64,000 nt of DNA from DASQPR01 sp963797605 (GTDB lineage: Bacteria > Actinomycetota > Actinomycetes > Mycobacteriales > Micromonosporaceae), in contig CAWCPX010000009.1 of assembly GCA_963797605.1 (NCBI GenBank), forward strand, positions 1-64,000, in the 5' to 3' direction. The translations under genes were made by a program, and so were the position numbers. Under the pieces are notes generated by a model. It worked only from the letters and a program-made list of their open reading frames with translations. It did not search any database and was not told the DNA's origin. Positions 15,801 to 22,683 of this stretch are shown piece after piece; position 1 is the stretch's first letter, and each line of letters starts with the position of its first letter.

Positions 15801-16868
15801 TTCGCGACGGCGGGCGGCGGCGGATCGGCGACGCTCTCGGGCAGCCCGACGTCGCTGACGTTCCCCTCGACCACGGTGGGCACGAACAGCTCGTCGCAGA
15901 CGGTGACCATCTCGAACACGGGTACGGCCACCGCGACCGTCTCGTCGATCGCCACCACGGGTGACTTCACCCAGGCGAGCACGTGTGGTGCGTCGATCGC
16001 GGCCGGTGCGAACTGCACGGTCACGGTGACGTTCCACCCGACCGCGACCGGGAGCCGTAGCGGTGCCGTGACGGTGACGAGCAACGCGACGAACAGCCCG
16101 ACGACGATCGCGCTGAGCGGCACCGGCACCTCCGCCGGCACGGCGACGTTGACGGCCAACCCGACCGCGTTGACCTTCGGCTCGACGACGGTCGGCGCGA
16201 GCAGCGCCACCCAGTCGGTCACGGTCTCGAACAGCGGATCGGTCGCGGCGACGGTGTCGTCGGTGGCCGCTTCGGGTGACTTCAGCCAGACCAACACGTG
16301 TGGCACGTCGATCGCGGCCGGTGCGAACTGCACGGTCACGGTGACGTTCCACCCGACGGCGACCGGCAACCGCACGGGCACCGTCACGGTGACGAGCAAC
16401 GCGTCGAACAACCCGACGACCGTGGCCCTCTCGGGCACCGGCGCGGGCAGTGTGAGCACGAACCTCTCGGCCGGCAAGGCGACGAGCGAGTCGAGCCACA
16501 CCGACGTGTACCCATCGAGCAACGTGACCGACGGTGACCAGAACACGTACTGGGAGAGCGCGAACAACGCGTTCCCGCAGTGGGTTCAGGTCGATCTGGG
16601 CTCGGCGCAGAGCACGAGCCGGATCGTGTTGCAGCTCCCCACGACGTGGGGTGCGCGCAATGAGACGCTATCCGTTCTGGGCAGCACGGATGGCACGAAC
16701 TTCACCAGCATCAAGGCGTCTGCCGCGTACGCGTTCGATCCCGCGACCAGCAACAGCGTGACGATCACGTTCACGGCGACGACGCAGCGCTATGTCCGGC
16801 TGAACATCACCGCGAACACCGGTTGGCCGGCCGGGCAGATCTCGGGCTTCCAGGTCTGGAACTTCTAG
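12888..16868 (+). CDS. Large secreted protein: beta-propeller, SPD-2-like and F5/8C (CBM32-like) modules
   Basis: A 1326-residue extracellular protein. A signal peptide (RRRVRARR, hydrophobic LAGLIPAALLLMGVVALP, cut near AAA/DE) begins at the ATG 12888, which has AGGAG seven bases upstream; a longer in-frame start is unlikely. Residues ~35-525 form a PQQ-like propeller (LNGQVYAQPIV, DGRVYLLDRDN, GYVYDVEN). Next come three Ig-like ASPM/SPD-2/Hydin repeats (TPSTLAFDTVPTG, NPVAFGSVSVGQT), a discoidin-type F5/8C domain (SNVTDGDVNSYWEST .. PQWVQVDLG), two closely matching SPD-2 repeats (ANCTVTVTFHPTATG) and a second F5/8C. It probably binds polysaccharide or debris outside the cell. No catalytic site or wall anchor was recognised. 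Confidence 0.85.
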   Translation: MRRRVRARRMLAGLIPAALLLMGVVALPHAAAADETTVSVDTLRTGWDQNEPGLGPSAVSASDFGQLFSTTLNGQVYAQPIVVAGTLIAMTENNWIYGMNPATGAITWSRSVGPAWPASTLGCGDLVPNIGITSTPVYDPTTGAVFFTAKVNDGSDAAHPHFYMHSINPATGVERSGWPVTIQGTPSNDATNPFNPETAAQRPGLLLLDGVVYAGFASHCDYGPYVGYIAGVKTATPAMSTLWSTEAGKSNAEGGIWQSGGGLVSDGSGRIIVATGNGVSPAPGPGTSPPSTLAESVIRLQVNADGSLTAKDFFSPTNNTKLDQDDTDFGSGGPLALPSGFGTTAHPHLLVQDGKDGRVYLLDRDNLGGTGQGAGGTDASVGPPLGPYNGMWGHPAFWGGDGGYVYDVENQGYLRALKYGVNGAGLPTLTSAATSSSTFGYTSGSPVVTSSGTTSGSAIVWAVYSDGSNGANGQLRAYDALPVGGQLHLRYSAPIGTATKFIVPATDGNRVFVGTRDGKIIGFGRPTSAALTSSPTDFGNVNVGSTANATVTVTAARAVTISSISTAAPFGATPPALPVSLTTGQTLSVPVRFTPTATGGATGSLSFVTDTGNVALDLHGNGTQTGLGATPSTLAFDTVPTGAHNTIGVSIVNTGTSSVTITGSTAPSAPFTATGFPANGSTLAPGASVSVSVTYTPTVAGNQSSSLSVSSNAGSVTVPISGNAVTGASHLSITPNPVAFGSVSVGQTATQTFDITNTGNITLTLTKAAPPVGAFNTTTPVSEGQQLSPGDVIHQTVTFTPSVTGAQSAVYSITGDDGQGAIAVQLTGTGVTGTGTTNIAAGKPTASSSTQSGFPASNVTDGDVNSYWESTNNVFPQWVQVDLGTATSVGKVTLKLPPATAWATRQQTLSVQGSTDGTNFATIVASTAYTFDPSTGNTVDISFPATNARYLRANITANTGWPAGQVSDFEVFATAGGGGSATLSGSPTSLTFPSTTVGTNSSSQTVTISNTGTATATVSSIATTGDFTQASTCGASIAAGANCTVTVTFHPTATGSRSGAVTVTSNATNSPTTIALSGTGTSAGTATLTANPTALTFGSTTVGASSATQSVTVSNSGSVAATVSSVAASGDFSQTNTCGTSIAAGANCTVTVTFHPTATGNRTGTVTVTSNASNNPTTVALSGTGAGSVSTNLSAGKATSESSHTDVYPSSNVTDGDQNTYWESANNAFPQWVQVDLGSAQSTSRIVLQLPTTWGARNETLSVLGSTDGTNFTSIKASAAYAFDPATSNSVTITFTATTQRYVRLNITANTGWPAGQISGFQVWNF

Positions 16869-16889
16869 CTTTCGAGTGGAACTTCTAGC
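16857..16889 (+). repeat. 13-bp direct repeat spanning the stop codon
   Basis: TGGAACTTCTAGC at 16857-16869 (codons W-N-F-stop plus C) recurs exactly at 16877-16889, offset 20 bp, just before the terminator. A small local duplication or deletion scar. Confidence 0.8.
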
Positions 16890-16901
16890 AGGTCAATAGA
16901 G

Positions 16902-16941
16902 AAGGGCTGCCGCCGGGTGTACGTTGCCCGGCGGCACCCTT
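16902..16941. terminator. Bidirectional intrinsic-type terminator
   Basis: Stem TGCCGCCGGG (16908-16917) pairs perfectly with CCCGGCGGCA (16927-16936) around a 9-base loop. It extends, past a bulged C, by AAGGG/CCCTT (16902-16906 with 16937-16941). It sits between the convergent secreted-protein gene and the Dap operon and can serve both. Confidence 0.85.
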
Positions 16942-16947
16942 GTTGAG

Positions 16948-17934
16948 TCAGGCTGACCGGGAACCGACAGTCAGCTCCTCGGAGCGGAGCACGTCCTCGC
17001 CGTAGAGGTCATGCAGCCAGTTCGTGTGGTAGACGGTGTCGAGGTAGCGCTCACCGAGGTCCGGGGCAATGGCCACGGCGGTGAGTTCGCGTCTGCTATG
17101 CGCGGCCAGCCAGTCGACGGCACCGCTGACCACCGTTCCGGTCGAGCCGCCGAACAGGAATCCGCGGCGGGCCAGACGATGGCAGGCGCGGATCGTGTCC
17201 GCCTCCTCGACCCGGACGACGTCGTCCACGTACGAAGCGTCCAGCAGCGGTGGACGTACGCTCGTGCCCAATCCGGGAATCATCCGGCGGGCCGGCTCCC
17301 CACCGAACGTCACCGAACCGACGGCGTCCACCGCGACGACCCGCACCGGCCACCGCCAGTTCCGGAAGAAGCGCGCGCAGCCCATGAGTGTCCCGGTCGT
17401 GCCGGCTCCGACGAACAGCACGTCAAGGTTCGGGAACTGACGCGCGATCGCAGGTGCTGTCGTGCGGTAGTGCGCGGTCCAGTTGTGCGGATTGGTGTAC
17501 TGGTTGAGGCACACGTAACGGTCGTCAGAGGCACACAGAGCGCGTACGTACTCGATGCGGGTGCCGAGGAAGCCGCCGCTGGCATCGGGTTCGGTGACGG
17601 TGTGCACCTGGCTGCCCAACGCCTCCATCGTCCGCTTGGTCGTCAGGTTGCAGCGTGGGTCGGTCACGCACAGGAACCGGTAGCCCTTGCTGGCCGCGAT
17701 CATGCTCAGCGCGACGCCCAGGTTCCCCGATGACGACTCGACCAGGATCGAGCGTGGCGTCAGCACTCCGTCCTTCTCGGCGCCCTCGACCATCTCGGCG
17801 GCGGCCTTCAGCTTGATCGAGCCGGCAAAGTTGAACCCCTCGCACTTGAGGTACAGCGAGTGCCCGAAAATCGGCTGTAGGTCGACGTACAGTTCCTCCT
17901 CGTTGAAGACCTGAGGAACGGAAATGACGGGCAT
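16948..17934 (-). CDS. sbnA: 2,3-diaminopropionate biosynthesis protein SbnA (PLP beta-replacement synthase)
   Basis: A 328-residue PLP fold-type II enzyme like staphylococcal SbnA, which joins O-phospho-L-serine and L-glutamate into N-(2-amino-2-carboxyethyl)-L-glutamate. The PLP lysine lies in FAGSIKLKAA, the substrate loop in ESSSGNLGVAL, and the phosphate-binding glycines in VGAGTTGTLMG; SbnA-type sequences continue with PGLGTSVRPP and FLFGGSTG. The ATG at 17934 is preceded by AAGGAGG at ideal spacing; in-frame starts further upstream are rejected. Last gene of the Dap operon, 28 bases after sbnB, followed by the strong terminator. Confidence 0.93.
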   Translation of the reverse strand: MPVISVPQVFNEEELYVDLQPIFGHSLYLKCEGFNFAGSIKLKAAAEMVEGAEKDGVLTPRSILVESSSGNLGVALSMIAASKGYRFLCVTDPRCNLTTKRTMEALGSQVHTVTEPDASGGFLGTRIEYVRALCASDDRYVCLNQYTNPHNWTAHYRTTAPAIARQFPNLDVLFVGAGTTGTLMGCARFFRNWRWPVRVVAVDAVGSVTFGGEPARRMIPGLGTSVRPPLLDASYVDDVVRVEEADTIRACHRLARRGFLFGGSTGTVVSGAVDWLAAHSRRELTAVAIAPDLGERYLDTVYHTNWLHDLYGEDVLRSEELTVGSRSA

Positions 17935-17962
17935 GGTGGCCTCCTTCTTTGCAGACCTCTGG

Positions 17963-19033
17963 TTATCCGTACCGCTGCACATCGTGGAAGAAGTCGTTGA
18001 CAACACGCAGCTCGCCGGAACTGACGACCTCGTCGTAGACGTATTTGCCGACGGCGAGGTCGAGCACGCCCAGGCCGAAGGGTGAGAAGACGACGGGCCG
18101 GTCCGCGGCCACCGACAAACGGCCGGCCATCACGTCGTCCAATGTGCCGTCCAGGAAGTCGCGGTTACCTGTGGCCTGCTCCGTCAGGTGAGGTGAGGTG
18201 TCGGCCTTCATGCAATGCTCGATGTCATCGAGGATGTTCGTCGACGCGAGGAGGATCTCCGGTGCCAGGTCGCGGAGCGATACGTGCAGCACCACCGGAT
18301 TGTGCGCGAACCACGACACGTCGGTGACGTGCGGCTGGCTGGCCACGGTGCTGAAGACCACCATCTCGCTGGAGCGGATCAGCTCCTCCGGGCTGTCGTA
18401 GACGGTGACTCGGCCGGCGAAGTCCGACCGTGTCAGGTAGCCGCAGAAGCCGGTGGCACTCTCCGCGGAGAGGTCGTAGACGCCGATGTCGTCGAACGTC
18501 CACCCGGTGCCCGCTAGGAAGGTGTGGATGTAACGGGCGATCAGGCCCACCCCGAAGAACCCGACCCGTGTCGGTCGCGGTCGGTCCCGGCTGAGCCAGT
18601 CGGCCGCGAGGGTTGCCGACGCGGCCGTGCGGCTCGCGCTGATGATCGACGCTTCCAGGCAGGCGAAGGGGTAGCCGGTGTCGTGATCGTTGAGAATCAG
18701 CACGGCCGAGGCCCGCGGCACACCGGACGCGATGTTCTCCGGAAAGCTTGAGACCCACTTCAGACCGTCCACCCGCACCTGCCCGCCGAGCGACGCGGGT
18801 AGCGCGATGATGCGGGCCGACGGACGGTCGGGGAAACGGAGAAAGTACGACGCCGGGTTCACCGAATCGCCGGAGCCGTGCAGCCGGTAGGTCGCCTCGA
18901 CCAACGAGACGATCTCCTTCTCCCGCCCCTGCAGCACGCGCTGGACCTGACCGCCCGAGACTACGGCGAACGGCGGCACGCTGGCCCGTGCGGCCGTCGA
19001 CGGCACGCCCGCGGTGGCGCTCGCCGCCGTCAT
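17963..19033 (-). CDS. sbnB: 2,3-diaminopropionate biosynthesis protein SbnB (ACEGA dehydrogenase)
   Basis: A 356-residue member of the ornithine cyclodeaminase/mu-crystallin family, SbnB type. It oxidatively hydrolyses the SbnA product with NAD to give L-2,3-diaminopropionate plus 2-oxoglutarate. Visible motifs are the Rossmann GFFGVGLIARYIHTFL (about residues 178-193), the substrate-side RIIALPASLGG and LKWVSSFPENI, and C-terminal FSPFGLGVLDLAVGKYVY. The start ATG overlaps the stop of the NRPS-dioxygenase (ATGA), so translation is coupled. With sbnA it is the diagnostic pair for Dap supply. The 2-oxoglutarate released is also the co-substrate of the fused dioxygenase. Confidence 0.93.
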   Translation of the reverse strand: MTAASATAGVPSTAARASVPPFAVVSGGQVQRVLQGREKEIVSLVEATYRLHGSGDSVNPASYFLRFPDRPSARIIALPASLGGQVRVDGLKWVSSFPENIASGVPRASAVLILNDHDTGYPFACLEASIISASRTAASATLAADWLSRDRPRPTRVGFFGVGLIARYIHTFLAGTGWTFDDIGVYDLSAESATGFCGYLTRSDFAGRVTVYDSPEELIRSSEMVVFSTVASQPHVTDVSWFAHNPVVLHVSLRDLAPEILLASTNILDDIEHCMKADTSPHLTEQATGNRDFLDGTLDDVMAGRLSVAADRPVVFSPFGLGVLDLAVGKYVYDEVVSSGELRVVNDFFHDVQRYG

Positions 19034-22000
19034 CGGGCCGCCTCCTCGGCCTCGGCCAGCCGCACCGCGTCGCCCATCCCGACGAGCACCTCGCGAGGAC
19101 CGTCGAATGCCTCCCGGCTGTGCGCGGTGCGGATGTTGTCGACCAGCATCAGGTCGCCGGCCTGCCAGGGCTCACGAAGTGTGTTCGCTTCGTACACCTC
19201 GTTGAGCAGCAGAATGATGTCCTCGGTAATCGGATCACCGTTGCCGAAACGCGTGTCAAACGGCAACCCGTCCTCGCCGTACATGTCGACCAGGTATTCG
19301 CGCACTTCCGGCGCCAGCGTCCACCCGTTCAGGAACGCGATCTGGTTGAACCAGCAGCGCTGGCCGGTGACCGGATGCCGGACCACGGCGCTCCGACGCT
19401 GCTCCGTGCGCAGGCCGCCGCCGGGCTGCCACTCGAAATCGATCGCGTTAGCCCGGCAGTAGCCGGCGACAGCGGCGGGGTCGTCCGTGCCCAACGACTC
19501 GGCGATCGACGCGCCGATCTCGTCGTTGTAGTTGCGAACCAGCAGCCACCCCTCCTGCTCGAACCGCCCGGTCAACTCGGCCGGCAACGCATTGAGCACG
19601 GTCGGCGAGTCGGCCACGGCGGTCGCCCCGCCGTCGGTCGGTGGAGTGAGGCACGCGAACAGCATCAGGCTCGGAGAATCGAGCGTGTAGCTCAGTTCGT
19701 GGTGCATGCACATCGGCTGGTTCGCCGGCCACGCAGTAGACGAGTACACGCCGTCGGAGTAGGTCTGCCGAGGCGCGAACGCCTCTCGCTCCGTCATGAG
19801 ACCGGTCGCCAATCGCCCGAAGACGGCGGCGACCGTGCTCGGGTCTCGCAGCCCGAGGCCACGCACCAGGATCGATCCATGCTCGGCAACGAGGTCGCGC
19901 ACAGTGTCCCGGTGCTCGGATGCCCACGTCGGCGCGTCCCCAGCCACTTCGACCCGCGTGATCGGTGGCTTGCCGGGTTGTAGGTCCACGTCGATCCATG
20001 GCGCTGCGGTAGAGGAGGCCATCGCTGTATCCTTTCGGTTGCTCGTCACGACCGGGCCAAAATTCATCGCGTTGCCACGGGCGTGCGGCAAACACACCAG
20101 CGCGCCGACCCGCGACTCACCGGAATCAGACAGCGGCTGCAACAGCCCGGAACGGCGCTCGGATCTGCCATCGACCAGGCCGGCCAGGTCGGCGAGGACG
20201 GGGTGCCGGGTGACGTCCTTCAACGACACCTGACGCTTCAAGGTGACCGCGAGCTTCACCGCCGACAGCGACGTGCCACCCCGATCGAAGAAGTGGTCGC
20301 ACCGGCCGATCTGATGCTCCGGGATGCCGAGCACCGTCGCCCACGCGGCTGCGAGCCGGCGTTCGGTTGGCGTGCTCGGCGCCTGGTAATCGCTCTCGAC
20401 GATGGCCAGTTCACCGGCGAGTGCCGTGAGCTTTTTCCGGTCGGTCTTGCCGTTGGCGGTCAGCGGCAGACTCTCGCGCCAGTGGAACGCCGTGGGGACC
20501 ATGTATTCGGGCAAGGACTCGCTCAGCCGGTCGCGCAGGACCTCGACGGCGACCGGCCGCTGCGCGGAGTAGAACGCGACGAGGTGCTTGTTCTGATCGC
20601 TGCGCTCGGCGACCACGACGGCGCAGTCGCGGACAGCCGGTATCCGTAACAGGGTGCTATCGATTTCGCCGATCTCGATCCGGAAGCCGTAGAGCTTGAC
20701 CTGGGTGTCGCTGCGTCCGAGGAAGTCGAGCTTGCCGTCGGGCAGCCAGCGACCGTCGTCGCCGCCTTGGTAGAGCCGCTGCCCTGGCCGGTGGGGATCG
20801 GGCCGGTACGCGGCTCGGGTGCGCTCGGGGTCGTTAACGTAGCCACGGCCGACGCAGACTCCGGAGAAGACGATCGCACCGGGGGCACCCAGCGGCACCG
20901 GCGCCAGATGCTCGTCGACGATATAGACGCGTACGTTGTTGATCGGGGGACCGAGCGGGACCCGAGCCGTGTTCGGTGCCTCGCGCATGACCTCGTGGTT
21001 GGTGTCGTCCGAGGTCTCGGTCAGCCCGTACGCGTTGACGAGTTTGATGTCGGGCTGGGCCGAGAACCAACGGTGTGCCAGTTCCGGTTTCAGCGCCTCG
21101 CCGGTGACCGACACGCATCGCAGGTCCGGCAGCTTCTGCGGGCTCTGTTCCATGTAGGACAGGACGGCGTCGAGGTAGGACGGCACGATCTGGAGCACAG
21201 CGACCCGGCCGTCGACGATCTTGTCGACGAACCGGTCCACGGTCAGGATCACGTCCTGCTCGACTATCAGGGTTCGCCCGCCGACCAGGAGCGCGGAGAC
21301 CAGCTGCCACAGCGAGATGTCGAAGCACTGCGGCGCGGTCTGGGCGACCACCGATCCCTCATCGATTTCGAGGTCGTCGATCTTGGCGTACAGGTGGTTG
21401 AGCATGCCGGCGTGCTCGCACATGGCGCCCTTGGGCTCGCCGGTTGAGCCGGACGTGAAGTAGATGTAGGCCAGCTGATCGCGCGCGACATCGATGCCGA
21501 GATCGTCGTCGGCGAGGTCCTCCTCCTCGGCCGCCGTGATGAACACCGTCTCGACGCCGGTCAGCGACCTGACCGCCGGGCCTAGCGTGGTGGTGCTCGC
21601 CGGCTCGGTCAGCACGAGCCGGCAGCCGGCACGGGACAGGGTCGTCGCGATTCGGTCCGTCGGGAAATGCGGCTCGATCGGCAGGTAGGCACCACCGGCC
21701 TTGAAGATCGCGAGAACGGCGGTCATCCAGTCCAGGTTGCGTTCGGTCACGACCGCTACCACGCCCTCGGGGCCGAGCCCTCGCGCCAGGAGGGCCCGTG
21801 CCAGGCGGTTCGCGCGACCGTTCAGCTGGCCGTACGTCAGCTGACGGTCACCGTGCGCCGCCGCGACCGCGTCCGGGTGCGCGCGTACTCGCATCTCGAA
21901 CAGTTCGTGGAACCGGCGGTCGGGGAGCTCGCGATGCGGCCCGGCCAGCCCGTCGAGCTGAAAACGGAGTTCCTCCGCCGACAGCAGACTCTGCCGCCTG

Positions 22001-22623
22001 TGCTCGGCGTCCGGATTGGCGAGGATCAGCGTGAGCGTGGTGAGGTGATAGCCGGCGATCCGGGCGGCGCACTGCGCGTCGATCGCGTCGGTGCGATAGC
22101 GCAGGCGGAGCATGAGGCCGCCGCCCCGTGGTGAGAAGGCCACGCACAGCACCGTGTCCTCGGCGAGATCGGTCTCGTTGCCGGTCGGATCGAACACCGT
22201 CTCGAACGACGGCCCGGAAGCGCCGACCTCGCGCCTGAGGTCATCGACCGGAAAGTGCCGGTGCGACAGCAATTCTGACGCGGCTCGGTGGGTGTCCATG
22301 AGCAGGGTCCGCCACGAGTCGGGTTCGGTCGTCAGGACACACGGCAACGTCCGGTCGCCGGTGACGTAACCGGTCACGACCTCGCGTTCGCCGCACAGCG
22401 CGGCCAGCACCTTGGCGTGCGCGGCCAGCAGCACCGAGCTGACCGGCACCGCCAGCTCGTCGGCGAGTCGGCGCAACGCCGCGACCCGGTCGCCGGGGAT
22501 CGTCGCGGCGTACTCGGCGACGCCCGGCGTCGGATCGAGCGTCCATCGTGGAATCGTGGTCAGCCCGCCGGCCGCGAACACACTGAGCCAGAAGTTCCGG
22601 CCCGCTGCCGCTGTTGACTCCAT
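19030..22623 (-). CDS. NRPS (half-C, A, PCP, thioesterase stub) fused to TauD-like Fe(II)/2OG dioxygenase
   Basis: 1197 residues. Residues 1-220 are the C-terminal half of a condensation domain without HHxxxDG. The A domain spans ~235-735: A3 FTSGSTGEPKG at 389-399, A4 FDISLWQ 434-440, A5 NAYGLTET 530-537, A7 GGDDGRWLPDGK near 621, A10 LTANGK 721-726. The PCP serine is S785 in GGTSLSAVK. Residues ~826-860 (GLLQPLSDS, LVCLPHARGNAMNF) look like the start of a thioesterase that stops abruptly. From M868 a TauD-like dioxygenase follows with HHE (974-976) and a distal His in IRTAHSREAF. AAAGGA lies 7 bases before codon 868 (20022), so internal initiation is possible. Likely loads Dap and hydroxylates it. 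Confidence 0.88.
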   Translation of the reverse strand: MESTAAAGRNFWLSVFAAGGLTTIPRWTLDPTPGVAEYAATIPGDRVAALRRLADELAVPVSSVLLAAHAKVLAALCGEREVVTGYVTGDRTLPCVLTTEPDSWRTLLMDTHRAASELLSHRHFPVDDLRREVGASGPSFETVFDPTGNETDLAEDTVLCVAFSPRGGGLMLRLRYRTDAIDAQCAARIAGYHLTTLTLILANPDAEHRRQSLLSAEELRFQLDGLAGPHRELPDRRFHELFEMRVRAHPDAVAAAHGDRQLTYGQLNGRANRLARALLARGLGPEGVVAVVTERNLDWMTAVLAIFKAGGAYLPIEPHFPTDRIATTLSRAGCRLVLTEPASTTTLGPAVRSLTGVETVFITAAEEEDLADDDLGIDVARDQLAYIYFTSGSTGEPKGAMCEHAGMLNHLYAKIDDLEIDEGSVVAQTAPQCFDISLWQLVSALLVGGRTLIVEQDVILTVDRFVDKIVDGRVAVLQIVPSYLDAVLSYMEQSPQKLPDLRCVSVTGEALKPELAHRWFSAQPDIKLVNAYGLTETSDDTNHEVMREAPNTARVPLGPPINNVRVYIVDEHLAPVPLGAPGAIVFSGVCVGRGYVNDPERTRAAYRPDPHRPGQRLYQGGDDGRWLPDGKLDFLGRSDTQVKLYGFRIEIGEIDSTLLRIPAVRDCAVVVAERSDQNKHLVAFYSAQRPVAVEVLRDRLSESLPEYMVPTAFHWRESLPLTANGKTDRKKLTALAGELAIVESDYQAPSTPTERRLAAAWATVLGIPEHQIGRCDHFFDRGGTSLSAVKLAVTLKRQVSLKDVTRHPVLADLAGLVDGRSERRSGLLQPLSDSGESRVGALVCLPHARGNAMNFGPVVTSNRKDTAMASSTAAPWIDVDLQPGKPPITRVEVAGDAPTWASEHRDTVRDLVAEHGSILVRGLGLRDPSTVAAVFGRLATGLMTEREAFAPRQTYSDGVYSSTAWPANQPMCMHHELSYTLDSPSLMLFACLTPPTDGGATAVADSPTVLNALPAELTGRFEQEGWLLVRNYNDEIGASIAESLGTDDPAAVAGYCRANAIDFEWQPGGGLRTEQRRSAVVRHPVTGQRCWFNQIAFLNGWTLAPEVREYLVDMYGEDGLPFDTRFGNGDPITEDIILLLNEVYEANTLREPWQAGDLMLVDNIRTAHSREAFDGPREVLVGMGDAVRLAEAEEAAR

Positions 22624-22683
22624 CGAATCCCTCCAGTTGCCATCGCCACGGTTCTGCTGGCCTTGGGTTCTAGTGGCCTTGGG

